Source: Pyrus communis
Taxonomy: Eukaryota > Streptophyta > Magnoliopsida > Rosales > Rosaceae
NCBI RefSeq assembly: GCF_963583255.1
Contig: NC_084813.1
Location: forward strand, 10,464,001 to 10,528,000
Length of the DNA stretch: 64,000 nt
Direction of reading: 5' to 3'
Shown here: positions 33,607 through 45,337 of the stretch, piece after piece
Position numbering within the stretch: position 1 is the stretch's first letter
Layout: the number at the start of each line of letters is the position of its first letter
Notes under the pieces: generated by a model
Told to the model about the DNA's origin: nothing
The model's input: the letters and a program-made list of their open reading frames with translations, nothing else
Database searches by the model: none
Made by a program: the position numbers and the translations under genes

Positions 33607-34740
33607 GAGTGAATTGTTAATTTAATCCATGAATTATCACTTGAGTGAAAATTAAGTTTCTAAACTATTTTTTCCAGAAAAATTAGTCATTGGATTATAA
33701 GAATATGCCAATTACATTCCTAATATTAGATTTGAAGTTGATATATTTAATTTTCCGTCAATTTAAGTCACGTTACTTGCATGCGATACACATTGAATGA
33801 TAGATTGGTAATTTTTCGTAAAGAAATAGTGCATGGAGTTAACTTTGGAGGGTAAATTAGACGTTAGATTTGCAATCTATATGAAATGTTAAGGGCTTAT
33901 ATGTCACATCTTAGCCCGGGGTCCACCACATCCAGGGCCTGCTCTACCACCGTAGCACGATATTATCCACTTTGGGCCCCGACTACGCCTCACGGTTTTG
34001 TTTCTGGGAACTCACACGAGAACTTCCCATTGGGTCACCCATCATGGGAGTGCTCTCACGCACTACTCGCTTAACTTCGGAGTTCCCATGAAACACAAAG
34101 CCAGTGAGCTCCCAAAAGGCCTCGTGCTAGGTAGGGATGAGAATATACATATTAGGATCACTCCCCTGGGCGATGTGGGATCTAACAATCCACCCCCCTT
34201 AAGGGTCCGACGTCCTCGTTGGCACGCACGCGACCAAGGTTAGGCTCTGATACCAAATTGTCACATCCCAGCCCGGGCCCCCACCATATCCCGGGCTCGA
34301 CTCCACCGTAGCACGATATTGTCTGCTTTGGGCCCTAACCACGCCCTCACGGTTTTGTTTTTGGGAACTCATACGAAAAATTCCCGGTAGGTCACCCATC
34401 CTGGGATTGCTCTCACGCGAACTCGCTTAACTTCGGAGTTCCTACGGAACTCAAAGCCAGTGAGCTCCCAAAAAGCCTTGTGCTAGGTAGGGATGAGAAT
34501 ATACATATAAGGATCACTCCCTTGGGCGATATGGGATCTAACATTATAGGCGAGAAAAAGACGATATTACGTTCTAAAGTATGTTAAGTGACTTAAGTTG
34601 ACAAAAAATTGGGTAAAATAACTTTGAGTATAATAGTAAGGATGGAATTAGCAAATTTTAATGAATTTAGGAATTTATTTTACCGAAAAATAATTCAATG
34701 ACCTTATTTTTAGTGAGGTGAAAGTTCAAAGTTTAATTCT
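33607..34740. mobile_element. MULE-type MITE, family A copy 3, split by Cassandra
   Basis: Two halves, 33607-33901 and 34544-about 34740, align in order with copies 1 and 2 (ATTAGTCAT..GAATATGCCAATTAC; GTGACTTAAGTTGACA). Both ends are more decayed than the other copies and no target duplication is visible. A Cassandra element sits in the middle. Confidence 0.8.
33902..34543 (-). mobile_element. Cassandra TRIM, second copy, nested in a MITE
   Basis: LTRs 33902-34186 and 34259-34543 are about 285 bp each. The target duplication TTATA is at 33897-33901 and 34544-34548, and lies within the MITE sequence. The primer-binding site is at 34240-34255 on the minus strand. The LTRs carry the same 5S-like block as the first copy but differ in the GC-rich ends (TCTTAGCCCGGGG against TCCCAGCCCGGGC). 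Confidence 0.93.
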
Positions 34741-35828
34741 CCCTAAGTTTGTCCACCATTAATCAATTTGGTTATTCTATGAAAAATCTCCATTAAATAA
34801 GGAGAAAATGGCAGAAATACCCTCACTTTTTTTTCAAATTATTTTGTCCATTGTTTATTAAAATTGAGGGTAAGAATTTCACGGAAGAACCAAAATGATT
34901 GATGGTGAACATATTCAGGAACTAGTTTTATCGATTTCAAATCTCAGGAACCAAAGTGATGAGTTATACCAATTTCAAGTACCATTTTGGCTAAAATATC
35001 TTCAAGAAATAATATCAAAAAAATAAAGAGATTTTAATCTTAAATAAAATTTTCGCCCTAATACGAAATGACTATTTATGACCTCATAATGTTTTGTATG
35101 CTCTGCACTATATACATCATTAGTGAAGTCTCTACAAATACAAACATGTTGTAGTTAGAATTACATCACATGTGTGTGTAAATCCTAATAGATTATGTTT
35201 ACGAATCCTATGTAAATTTATCCTTTCCTAGCAAACATTGTATTACTTGTACGGTAAGTAAGCCCATTTTACTATATAAAAAAGCACAATGTATGGTGAA
35301 ATATCATCATAATAATTTCCCAACCCTATTTTTTCTCTCTCTGCCGCCGCACCCCTCTCTCTATCATTTAGTTAAATTTAGGCCGCACCACATTGCCAAG
35401 TATGCTTCTGACGCTTCACTAGGGAACCGAAGGCTATTCTTGTTAGAACAAAGGAAAGAACACAAAAACTTCTGCAATGCAACGGCGAGAACTTTCACAA
35501 ACCAGGGAGAATTCTTATTGAGAAAGGAAACAAACACTACAGCTATTAAATAGCCTTACACTTGACACGAAAAGAAATAACAACTGCCCACGATTTTACA
35601 GCCCTACAATCGTGGTAAAGACTATGTCAAAACAGAAATGCATACTTATCCCTCAAGAATAGGGATTATTGAATAACAAACCCTAAAAACTAGGATCCCT
35701 AGCGATGACTGGAACCCTAACGAAAAACCCTAACAACTTTAACAATTCTGCTATAAGGCTGTTCACAATATTCATCAAGCAATCCAACTAACCTCTAAAA
35801 CACGGTTTCAATTTTGATATTTTGAGGC
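34741..35828. other. Spacer, possible low-copy repeat
   Basis: About 34745-34990 has weak inverted similarity between its ends (CACCATTAATCAATTTGGTT and its near complement), suggesting a degenerate MITE. The rest has no supported gene; a short promoter-like stretch near 35270 precedes no convincing ORF. Confidence 0.3.
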
Positions 35829-36560
35829 TTATTGGTTGGTGGCTGAGAAAAATGGGGGAAAAGGAAAAGAAAATTGTAGTGTTGAGTGGCTCGATGGTGG
35901 TGTTTCTGCAGTGATGTTTTCTAAAATTAAGTCCAAATGCATTTTAGTTTATGTGGAATCTACCACGGATTAAGTCCATTGCACTGTCATAGATTAAGTC
36001 CATTTGTTTTCACCTCAAATTCTTACTCTGAATCTCTCTAATTTTTTGCATTTTAGTTCGGACTCCCATTGCAACATCATAATCTGCTCTTGAGCCAGCA
36101 TGACTTTATGTTTTTTAATCTATTGTTTGATTTTCTGGGCTTATATTATTTGTTTCCCTCTGCTTTGTTTCTCATTCTTGGTTGTCACTGTAATCCTGTG
36201 ATTGTTCAAAGGTCCGTTGGTTTCTCTTTTTTTTTTTTGGGTTTAAGTTTTGTCTCTGTGATTCTGGGTTAACCCAGTGTTCTTAATTTTTTTTTTTTTT
36301 TGAATGATGTTAGACATTTTACATGTTTTTTTGTCGGTTGCTTTCTTTCTTTTTGGCATTTTCAATTTTCCAAATTATTGTTCAAAGGTTGGTTGCTTTG
36401 GTTGGTTGGTGTTTCATTAGGTTTTTCTGGGAGTGGACTCTCTCATCCACCCCGAAGTGCTTTTATGAGTGCTGTTGATAAGTACACTCTCTCAACGATC
36501 CAGAAATATTTTAGGAAAAATCACAACTTACGTGTTTAGGAAAATGAGTAGCCTTTTAAC
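35829..36560. repeat. Duplicated locus, copy 1
   Basis: About 700 bp, repeated in the same orientation at 37536-38320. Shared landmarks: GTGGCTGAGAAAAA, GATTAAGTCCAAATGCATTT, TTAGACATTTTACATG and GAAAATGAGTAGCCTTTTAA. A short frame ending LGFSGSG..HP..SA.MS.VDK is conserved between copies, perhaps a decayed exon of unknown origin. Confidence 0.7.
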
Positions 36561-37535
36561 AATACATGAGCGCAACTGATTGCATTCGTGTGTTTTCGGT
36601 GCTTAATCAATTATCATGGGAGAATCTTTGTAATCTGTTCAACTTTTCTGCATCTCTCATGTTGTTTGTTATTGTGAGGGTAATCTTGCGTTTTTTTCTT
36701 CTTCATGTGTGCTTATGTTTTAGACGATTTTTTTAGAGAATCTATTTTTTTTCCCCCTAATGGTAGCTGTTTTGGTTGAATCGTTGTTTTTTATTTATTT
36801 GTCCGTCATCGGATCATCGTTGTTGTGCTTTTCTGTGGCTTTATCGATTTTTTTGTTCAGTGATAATTGTGTTCATTTGTTTTTAGTTCTTCATGAGTTG
36901 TCTTGGCAGCATCTTTGTTCCCTCTTCAGCTTATTCGAGTATAAGATGATAAAGAGTATAGATTAAGTAGAAGGTTCGATACCCTCAAATATAAGGAGTA
37001 AATTTTTTCTCAGTTAGCTTAATTATATTTAGGCTGATTCAATGAGAAAAAAAAAAAAAAAAAAAAAAAAACCGTATGTGAGCGAAAATGCGGTTGAGTG
37101 CAGTGTTGGATTTGATTAAAGGTAAGTGTATACGTGGTTGCATCACCTAAAAGCTAACCTCAACCTCGAGCAATGGTCCCATCCCCAATCTAAAGACCAG
37201 ACAAAATCGTATATTATTATCCAATATTAACCATATAAAGCTAACAAAATTTATTATATAATTAACTGATTAATTGTATGTCTACTTTAAATGGTGCCTA
37301 AACTGCAAATATTTGATCCTAATGGTTGTTGCTTGTATTGAGCAAGCAGAAGACCCTCACGTGTGGCTAAAGTTGTTGCTTTGAGAATGAGATCACTCCA
37401 ACCTAGGCGTACTGGGTTCCAAAAACTTCCCTGTAGACTTTTTGATCCTTATTAGCTGCTTGAAGGGGAAGTGCCAAGTTCCTTGGGCAAATGTAGGAAA
37501 GAAAATGAAAATTGACATTTTAAGACTTACCCTTT
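36561..37535. other. Spacer between duplicated copies
   Basis: T-rich, with a 26-base A run (about 37046-37071). No gene supported. Confidence 0.45.
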
Positions 37536-38320
37536 GTTTGGTGGCTGAGAAAAACGGGGGAAAGAGAAAAGAATTTTGTAGCGTTGAGTAGCTCAATGAT
37601 TAAGTCCAAATGCATTTTTGTTTATGTGCGAATATGCCACAGATTAAGTCTATTGCACTGTCAGAGATTAAATTCATTTCCCTCTGTCCATTTGTTTTCA
37701 CCTCGAATTCTTGCTTTTGATCTCTCTAATTTTTTGCAGTTTAGTTCGGGCCCCCCATTGCAACATCATTATCTGCTCTCGAACTTTGATGCAGGGATTC
37801 TGAGCCATTGCATCTGAATCAAGACTTTGGTATGCCACTTGAACTTTGATGCATTGTTTCCCTTTTCATTTGAGGCAGCGTGACTTTATGTTTTTTTTTA
37901 ATAGAATGTTTGATGTTCTGGGTTTATATTATTCTTTGCCTTCTGCTTTGTTTCTCGTTCTTGTTTTTTTTTTTTTTTTTTTTTGGTTTCAATTCAAAGG
38001 TCCCTTGCTGTCTCTATGATTCTGGTTTACCCAAGTGTTCTTAATTTTTTATCGAATGTTGTTAGACATTTTACATGTTTTTTTGCCAGTTGCTAAATTT
38101 CTTTTTTATGTTTTCAATTTTCCAAATTATTGTTCAAAGGGTTGGTTGGTGTGTTCATTAGGTTTTTCTGGGAGTGGGCACTCTCATCCTTCCCAAAGTG
38201 CTTTAATGAGTGTTGTTGATAAATGCACTCTCTCCATGGACCATAAATATTTCATGAAAAATCGCAACTTACATATTTAAGAAAATGAGTAGCCTTTTAA
38301 CAATACATGAACATAACTTA
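37536..38320. repeat. Duplicated locus, copy 2
   Basis: Direct repeat of 35829-36560 at an offset of about 1.7 kb, with numerous substitutions and small indels, so the duplication is not recent. Confidence 0.7.
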
Positions 38321-39240
38321 CATATTCAGAAAATTTTAGGGCTATTATGACACGCCCCAACCCCGATATTCCCAAATATCAGGGTAGGCATGTGCTGGCC
38401 GACACCTGAGGGTTACGAAGCCATTAAAAACATGCATACTGATAAAATATGTAATTAGAAAGAGATACACTAGTGCATAATTGTGTTCAAAGCATACAAC
38501 TAATCAAGAATAAAATGAAAGAATTATGATAGAAAGCTACGAACCGAGGAATGGGTCCTACATAGAGGAGGCTCAAGATGCCTAAGCGGAAGTGTCCTGA
38601 CGCCAAGATCGTGTGCCTTGATTCTAACTCCTAAAGGGGGAGAAACGGTGAGTGGACCATAATTGATATTAATACTAATAATACGAAAACCGTTTTCTTA
38701 CTGAACATACTAACCCCCTGTTTTGAAAACATATATAATACTACATATAGTAAGTTTTTTGAAAACTCTAGCATGCCATTAAATCATTCATAAAACAAAT
38801 ACGAGTAAAACCATGCTCAATAATGGTGCTATCATCGCCCGAAGGCAAATCCAAAAATCTCATCAATACTGTACTCTCTAGAGGTATCATAGTAGTCCGA
38901 AAACAGTACCTGTCCATCACCCGAAGGTGAAGTTGTATGACATTGGGTTACGCCAGTGAAGAAACATGGTAGGCCCCATCACCCAAAGGTGAAGTTGTAC
39001 GACTCCGTGTTGTGTCAGAGAAGAAACATTTAACATCACACACTGACAGTAACCGTGGTTAGTGAAGCTGTTCGACACTGGTTTCCCCAGTGAAGCTAGG
39101 GGTATATCATAAATATCCTCAACTGTGTCCTATGACCATAGATGTCTACATACCCGTGTTGTGTGGATGTGCTATATGATAACCCACTAGATAAGCACCG
39201 AAAACATACCTCAAAAACTCATATCCAAATTTGGAGCTCA

Positions 39241-41334
39241 TGGTGCGAGATTTACTTGACACTCAAATTAAACCCTCGTTTGACAATTGTAGTAGAATGG
39301 ATAAGTGAGGGATCGTTCTAGACCGGGGATTAGGAGGGCTTGCTAAAACCTTCTAAATTGACTTAAAAACATAAAAACTAAATTAAAATACTCTTAACAA
39401 GACTACTATGACTCAGAATGGCTTTGAAAAACTCAAATTGTCTAAAACAATCAAATTGACTCAAATAGAAGCTAGAACTTGATTTAGACGAATTTGCAAA
39501 TGTTTATGACTCCAAAAGCTTAAAGTTACAAAAATAAAACAAATACGAATGATTAAAACTTAACAAAATAGAGGGGGGGAATTGTGTTTGGACGATATTA
39601 AATTAAAAAGACAGAATATAATTAAAGGCAAAATGTAAATATGAATGTGATGAAAATATGGATGATGGAATAGCCAAGGGGTTCTTCTCCACACATGTTA
39701 CACTTGCAAACAAAATTGATTCTCAGTTGGTCTTTCGATAAGTTGTGAAACTCAATGCTCCAAGTTAATTAGATCCGCTTAGATTAACTTTCAGATTTCC
39801 CTAAATTCGTTGGATTGAATGGAATACGCATTACAACCAAATTATTCTTAATCAAAGTCCCTAACTATGGAATACGCATGATAGAGACAATTAACCAAGA
39901 TCATTAAGTTCAACGGAAATCATAAACATCGACGAGGCATTCGTTACTATGGAATACGCATGAAACTTATGCCAAGAATTCGTTTAACGAGATTGTTTAT
40001 AAGCAACCTCTACTACTTGTGAATATAAGTTCATAACGATTAGGTGAAATTCACTTATATTCTAGCGTCATATTTATGCATGAAAATTAAGCTTGCAATC
40101 TCAATGAACATACATAAATAAGTTATCAATCAAACAGTTAAACGAATTGAATCCACAACTTATGAAATTCCAACCAAACGTAATCAATTCAAAATGCAAA
40201 TATAAACATAGTTTCGAATCACCCCCTAGCTAAAGGGGGGTTTAGTTCCTCATAACTTTGAAATCAAAGAAACACCTAAACATTCCAACAACTCAAACGT
40301 GAATTGTATGAACGTTTAGGCACTCTTCTCTTCCCTTCTCATACGTACAAAACAAAGAGAATTAAATTTAAACTTTGAAATCAAAGAAACACCTAAACAT
40401 TCCAACAACTCAAACTTGAATTGTATGAACGTTTAAGCACTCTTTTCTTCCTCGTTGTTGTAGCACAAGGTCTAAGGTGAGCTTAAGGGCTTTAGGTGTA
40501 TGTGGAATGGAGTAGGGAGTGGTTGGAGATGGAAGAATGAAGAGAAAATATGCAGAAAATGAAATGGGACTCACGGCAATGGAATGGTATTTGTGTTGTG
40601 TGAAGTGTTGTGAATGGAAATATATATTGCATGTAGGGTTAGAGAGGGAGAATGTGGTGAAATGATGAAGTAGGAAGGTGGAAATGCATGTGAGATGTTT
40701 GGAAAGGAATAAAGAATGAATGGTGGAAATGTGAGTGAATGATGTGCATGTGTGAGAATGCATGTGAGTTAAAGAGGGAGAATGTGGTGAAATGATGAAG
40801 TAGGAAGGTGGAAATGCATGTGAGATGTTTGGAAAGGAATAAAGAATGAATGGTGGAAATGTGAGTGAATGATGTGCATGTGTGAGAATGCATGTGGAAT
40901 TAAGAGGAGTATGGAAGTGAAATAAATGAATGATATGTTAAGTGATAAGTGAATGATATGTGGTGAGTGATAAGTGAATGGTTTGATAAGTGATCAATGA
41001 ATTAGTTTAAAGGGCTAGGGTTTAAGTACATAGAATGGGCCTAAAATAGGTTGGTTTGTATGGCATAATGTGTTTGATTGGGCTAGAGCCATTGTTTTGT
41101 GTCTTCAAGTGCATACAAGGCCTTCAAATTCGTCCATTCTCTTGGCTCCATGGATAAGCTATCCAATCCATGCCCAAAAATGCTCCAAATGGCCTCAAAA
41201 TGCACTTTCTTGCTCCCTAGGCCCTTAGAACCTGAAAACACACAAAAGAAGCATAAAGGACTAAAATAACGAGAGAAACATAACGTAAATGCACGAGAAC
41301 AAGCCATTTAAGTCGCATGAATATGCTCCTATCA
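39241..41334 (-). repeat. Athila 3' LTR (left)
   Basis: 2094 bp. Contains a 130-bp tandem duplication (units from about 40643 and 40773) and three GGAATACGCAT motifs between 39820 and 39965. Compared by eye with the other LTR, the only difference I found is T40316 against G52421. Confidence 0.93.
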
Positions 41335-41351
41335 AATACCCCCACACTTAG
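41335..41351 (-). other. Polypurine tract of the Athila element
   Basis: On the minus strand TAAGTGTGGGGGTATT immediately precedes the left (3') LTR, the position of the plus-strand primer. Similar GTGTGGGGG boxes recur internally at about 42163-42175, 42984-42999 and 45470-45484. Confidence 0.75.
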
Positions 41352-42079
41352 CTTTTGCTAGTCCTCGAGCAAAACAGAATAAAAACAAATAAACAAAACG
41401 ACACTAAACACGTAAAACACAACCTAAACCTTCCAACAACCGTCTTAGGGATTTCCAATGCACATGACAAGTTAAAAATCATCATTCTCACAGATTTTAG
41501 TCATCTTCACATTTAAGTACATTCTTAATCATAGTCACCATATACTAGTTCACAATTAAGCATTTAAAACTATGTTTTGAATGTAGTAACATGCCTTAGA
41601 GAATTTGCTCAATTCCGTTCAAGATATGCACTCAATTTTTACTCAGATTTTCTAACTACACACCCTAATCTAGTCATATGTGAGAAGATTGATGTAAACA
41701 TGAAAACGACACTCACATATATGTATCACAAAGAACGCAAATTCTGGAGTTAATAATCAAGTTTAGATATGATCTCATGAATGGAATGCTACTACTTAGA
41801 CGCGAGAACCAGTGACACCATAAGCTCATACCAAGTTCAAACTCCACAAATTGAAATACACAACACTCAAGATAGAAGTCAAGGGTTGTAACGGGGCTTG
41901 GGGTATGTGGATAAAGAAGGGATATGGAAAACAAAGGTTCTTAAAGAAATAGTGAGCAAAGCATTTTAATCAACTTAGAATTCACTTTTGAATGAAAACT
42001 CAACTTTTGAACAAAAAGGGAGAATTTAGACAATTTACGCCCAGAATTGGTGTTTTGGAACCTTTCTTCAATCACTTAT

Positions 42080-42081
42080 TC

Positions 42082-42127
<46 letters not shown>
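42080..42127. repeat. Poly-T tract
   Basis: A T run of nearly 40 bases in the 3' region of the Athila element, poly-A on its coding strand. Another T run lies at 45309-45332. Confidence 0.9.
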
Positions 42128-42829
42128 CTTTTGAATCTCAAAACAAAACACTTAAACATTCTCTCCCCCACACTTATTTTCTTTCATAATGTAACTCAAA
42201 AGGAATTCAATTAAGTCATGCTCACTATCTTTTAAGAACAAGGGTAAGGACGGTCATATTCTAGGTTAGGTGAAGATAAAGTGGGTAAACAAAGAACATG
42301 GGTTAACATGGCTCAACGGGGGTAAAACTTACAACATATACGAAATATGGGAAGCGAGGCTATTTGGCTATGGTGGCAACTACACAACTTCATCTTGATA
42401 TATGTTATGCAAATCAATAACATGCTTTGAATGAAATGGGCATGAGTTCTAGCATTTGGAACTATATGATGAAACGCCTTCTAAGTAGTAACCAAGCAAA
42501 GAATAATGAGATCATGCAACGATTTTAGAAAACAAGAAATCACAGATTATACTCTCCAAAGAACGTTATAGGCTCAAGTCTCTCAGGGTTGTAGCATTTG
42601 TTTGAGTTCCTTCCTTCAGGCATGTTACAAAAACTAAATTTTCTTTTATGATTGCATGTGAAGTTATACATTATAACCATAACCAAGCATATACCAAGAG
42701 TAAATCAAACTTTTCTCTATGTTAATAACTCTTTTTAACAGTCATGCAATTACAAACCAAATCCTTATCATTGTGTTGGAAGGTATCCTAAGACACAACC
42801 ACACACACAAAAACAACTTTAAAACAACT

Positions 42830-43025
42830 CTTTTTGGGTTTTTCAAAACAATTTTTCAAATTTTTATGGGATTTTCGAATTTTTAAGACAAAACACACTA
42901 AAACAGTTTTAAAACAGTGAGAAACAACATGTGAAGTGATAGGTGATAAAATCCAACGAATTTGCATCAAATATACTTAGTTACCCCCCCACACTTAAAT
43001 CAAACATTGTCCTCAATGTTTTAAG
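42830..43025 (-). repeat. Direct-repeat block left of the antisense gene
   Basis: Diverged duplicate of about 45330-45510. Shared strings include GAGAAACAACAT/AAGAAACAACAT, GTGATAGGTGA, CCCCCCCACACTTAAATCAA and GTCCTCAATGTTTTAAGCA. A third partial copy lies near 45190-45310. The blocks bracket the antisense gene. Confidence 0.7.
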
Positions 43026-43879
43026 CATAGATTCACACAAAGCATAAGTAAATACACAAAAAGCACTTAAACATACTAAACATGGCATAATGTAATTAAC
43101 AAAGAGAAGAGTTTAGAGACGCAAATCTGGTTATAGAGTGTAAATTCCATCTTCTCTTTGTTGATTGCATTGAGGCTTGATCTTGATGATTCCACAGGCT
43201 TACTCTCGAACTGGTTTCCGCCCATCGTTGATTTTCCTTTGTGCTACTTCTTGAACTGGGCAGCATGATGGTTCATTTGGTCTCCCCCGAAGGTCTGAGC
43301 TTACCCCTTTGGTCTGTTTCTTTGTTCAATCTTTCCAATTCGTATTGAAAAGGGTTGGAGGATAACTCAGCCTATGTTTGTCTCCACATGCTTCAATGTA
43401 TCATTTTCACTTGCCTTACTCGCTCCCCTTTGCAGAAGTGGTCCCTTCTCCGGAAGTGTATCAACCGTTGAAGATGACTACTCGAGAGCAACGCTAGGTA
43501 AGCAATCAGGAATAGATTCCAGGCAGTTGGCTCCAGATCGGAAGACTGACTCCAAGTGCCGGCTGATTGCTTGTTTTACTTTGCCATGCGAGTAAGAACA
43601 AGGACAAAGAAAAAGACAGGGAAAGAGCATGATATGAGATACTTTTGCTTTTGACCTTGATGATATGAGATACCTTTGCTTTTGAAGAAGCGGTGAATGA
43701 ATCAGCACATGTATTTGTTGTGCTGTTTCCTCCTGGGTCATATGTACTCCAGGCATCTGGTATCATCTTTGGGGAAGAAGAAAGAATTGAGTCTTTCGAA
43801 AGGCTTTGCTGGGAGTACGCCCTCAGAGGTGAGGGAGAGTTGGGCATTTTTCTTCAGGTTTGCCCTGCCATAAAAGACG

Positions 43880-44417
43880 AAGGTCGACATATATAGAGAT
43901 AATATCAAGTGGTGGTACTTTTTACCTTTGTCGACAAACGTTTTGATCCCGCAAATCTGGCTTTTTGAAATAGTGGCGCCTCTTCGATCTCTGAACACGC
44001 CTCTTCGATTTCTGAACACACCTCTTCGATTTCTGAGCAGGCGCCCCTTCGTTTTCTGAACGACACGTGGTAGTGCAGATGCGGCTCCTTTTGACAAAGC
44101 TGCACGCGTCTTCTGAAAAGCAGAGAAAGCGTCGCCGAACTTTGCGCTTGTCGGCTAAAGATGTGTAGTTGCGGTGATGGCCTTGGCGTGTTGTCTGAAA
44201 AGAAGAAATCTTTTGACAAAGTTGAACGCGCCTTCTGAAAAGCCGAGAAAGCGTCGCCGAACTTACGCCGGAAATTCCGGCTTTTTGAATTGGTGGACGC
44301 GTCGCCTTGGCTTTTTTTATTGAGCTATCGATCACCACAACAAACACACTCTGAAGAAAATCGACTCCGGCCCTTTGAAATTTAACTCCATCCCTTCTCT
44401 TTGAACACTTTTGAAAA
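43880..44417 (+). promoter_or_regulatory. Repeat-rich upstream region of the antisense gene
   Basis: A TATA-like ATATATAGAGA lies near 43890. Four 21-bp tandem units (CCTCTTCGATTTCTGAACAC, about 43979-44064) and a roughly 60-bp direct repeat (about 44083-44145 and 44208-44270, TTTTGACAAAG..GAAAAGC.GAGAAAGCGTCG) follow. A CT-rich stretch leads to the ATG at 44418. Its GC content is higher than the surrounding element. Promoter function is inferred. Confidence 0.45.
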
Positions 44418-45155
44418 ATGGCAAACTCATCGAACCTTAGCTTGGAATTGAGCCTTAGCAGTGATACGGGCGCGCCGCGTCAAGGTAACGTATGGCGTCC
44501 TTCTTTCTTTTCTTCTAACGGTCCTCTTTCAGGTGAAGACTCTGTGATGCAGGACGCCACAACAGCTACAATAGTAGCTAGGAACCTCCTCACACCAAAA
44601 GATAGTAGGCTGCTGTCAGGACGGTCCGATGAGTTGGCCGTTCAAGAGTCCCTCGCACTTAGTGTTCAGTGTGCGAGTTCTGTGTCCAACATGGGCCAAC
44701 GCCTGCTTGCCCGCTCCCGTCAGGTGGAATCATTGATGGCAGAGGTGGAAAGTCTCAAGCAGGAGATCCAGCAGCTGAAGTATGAGAATAGAAGTTTGCA
44801 TGTGCTTGCAAATAACTATTCGTCGGGCATGAAGAGGAAGCTTGATGAGCTGCAAGAGTCTGAAGGTCGGATTCACAGTGACCGTCAAAGGTTTTCGTCT
44901 TTCCTCCAGAGGCACCTTTTTCCTGGCTCATCCAACGCTTGGCCAAGTATTGAGGCCTGGAATGCTCTATCTTCGATGCCTCCTGCTCCGATGCCTTCTG
45001 CTCCTACGCCTTCCGCTCCGATGCCTTCTGTTCCTACGCCTTCCGCTCCGATGCCTTCTGTTCCTACGCCTTCCGCTCCGATGCCTTCTGTTCCTACGCC
45101 TTCCGCTTCAAGAGTAAAGCCACGTAGTGGGGCCTCAAGCAAACAACCTTTGTGA
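44418..45155 (+). CDS. Antisense ORF of the Athila element: coiled-coil, Pro-repeat protein
   Basis: A 245-codon frame opposite to gag-pol. The N-terminus (MANSSNLSLELSL) is followed by a Ser/Thr-rich region with NLLTPKDSRLLSGRSDELAV. From about residue 102 there is a predicted coiled coil (QVESLMAEVESLKQEIQQLK then YENRSLHVLANNYSSGMKRK). The C-terminus has four tandem 10-residue units (APMPSVPTPS), encoded by exact or nearly exact 30-bp repeats at 44985-45104. No known catalytic domain is visible. Extra antisense ORFs between pol and the 3' LTR have been described in plant Ty3/gypsy elements, and I recall similar uncharacterised proteins in apple and Prunus; that is memory, not a search. Regulatory, nucleic-acid-binding or structural roles are all open. 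Confidence 0.7.
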   Translation: MANSSNLSLELSLSSDTGAPRQGNVWRPSFFSSNGPLSGEDSVMQDATTATIVARNLLTPKDSRLLSGRSDELAVQESLALSVQCASSVSNMGQRLLARSRQVESLMAEVESLKQEIQQLKYENRSLHVLANNYSSGMKRKLDELQESEGRIHSDRQRFSSFLQRHLFPGSSNAWPSIEAWNALSSMPPAPMPSAPTPSAPMPSVPTPSAPMPSVPTPSAPMPSVPTPSASRVKPRSGASSKQPL

Positions 45156-45306
45156 AGCACCATCTTTCTTTGTTTAGCAGTGCCTATCAATAAATCAAAC
45201 ATTTTCTCAATGTTACAATCATAGACTCACACAATTAATAAACAAACAAACAATAACAACTAAACAACCTAACAAGGCAGAAACGAAATAGCAACAAAGA
45301 GAAGAG

Positions 45307-45337
<31 letters not shown>

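Noticed and set aside
40410..40893. 117- and 84-codon minus-strand frames in the Athila LTR (also at 52515-52998)
   Set aside because: They arise from the 130-bp tandem repeat within the LTR, are low complexity and have no domain.
44885..45202. Minus-strand frame with EGVGTEGIGA-type repeats over the antisense gene
   Set aside because: Reverse reading of the 30-bp repeats; the plus frame has the coiled coil, good start context and fuller length.
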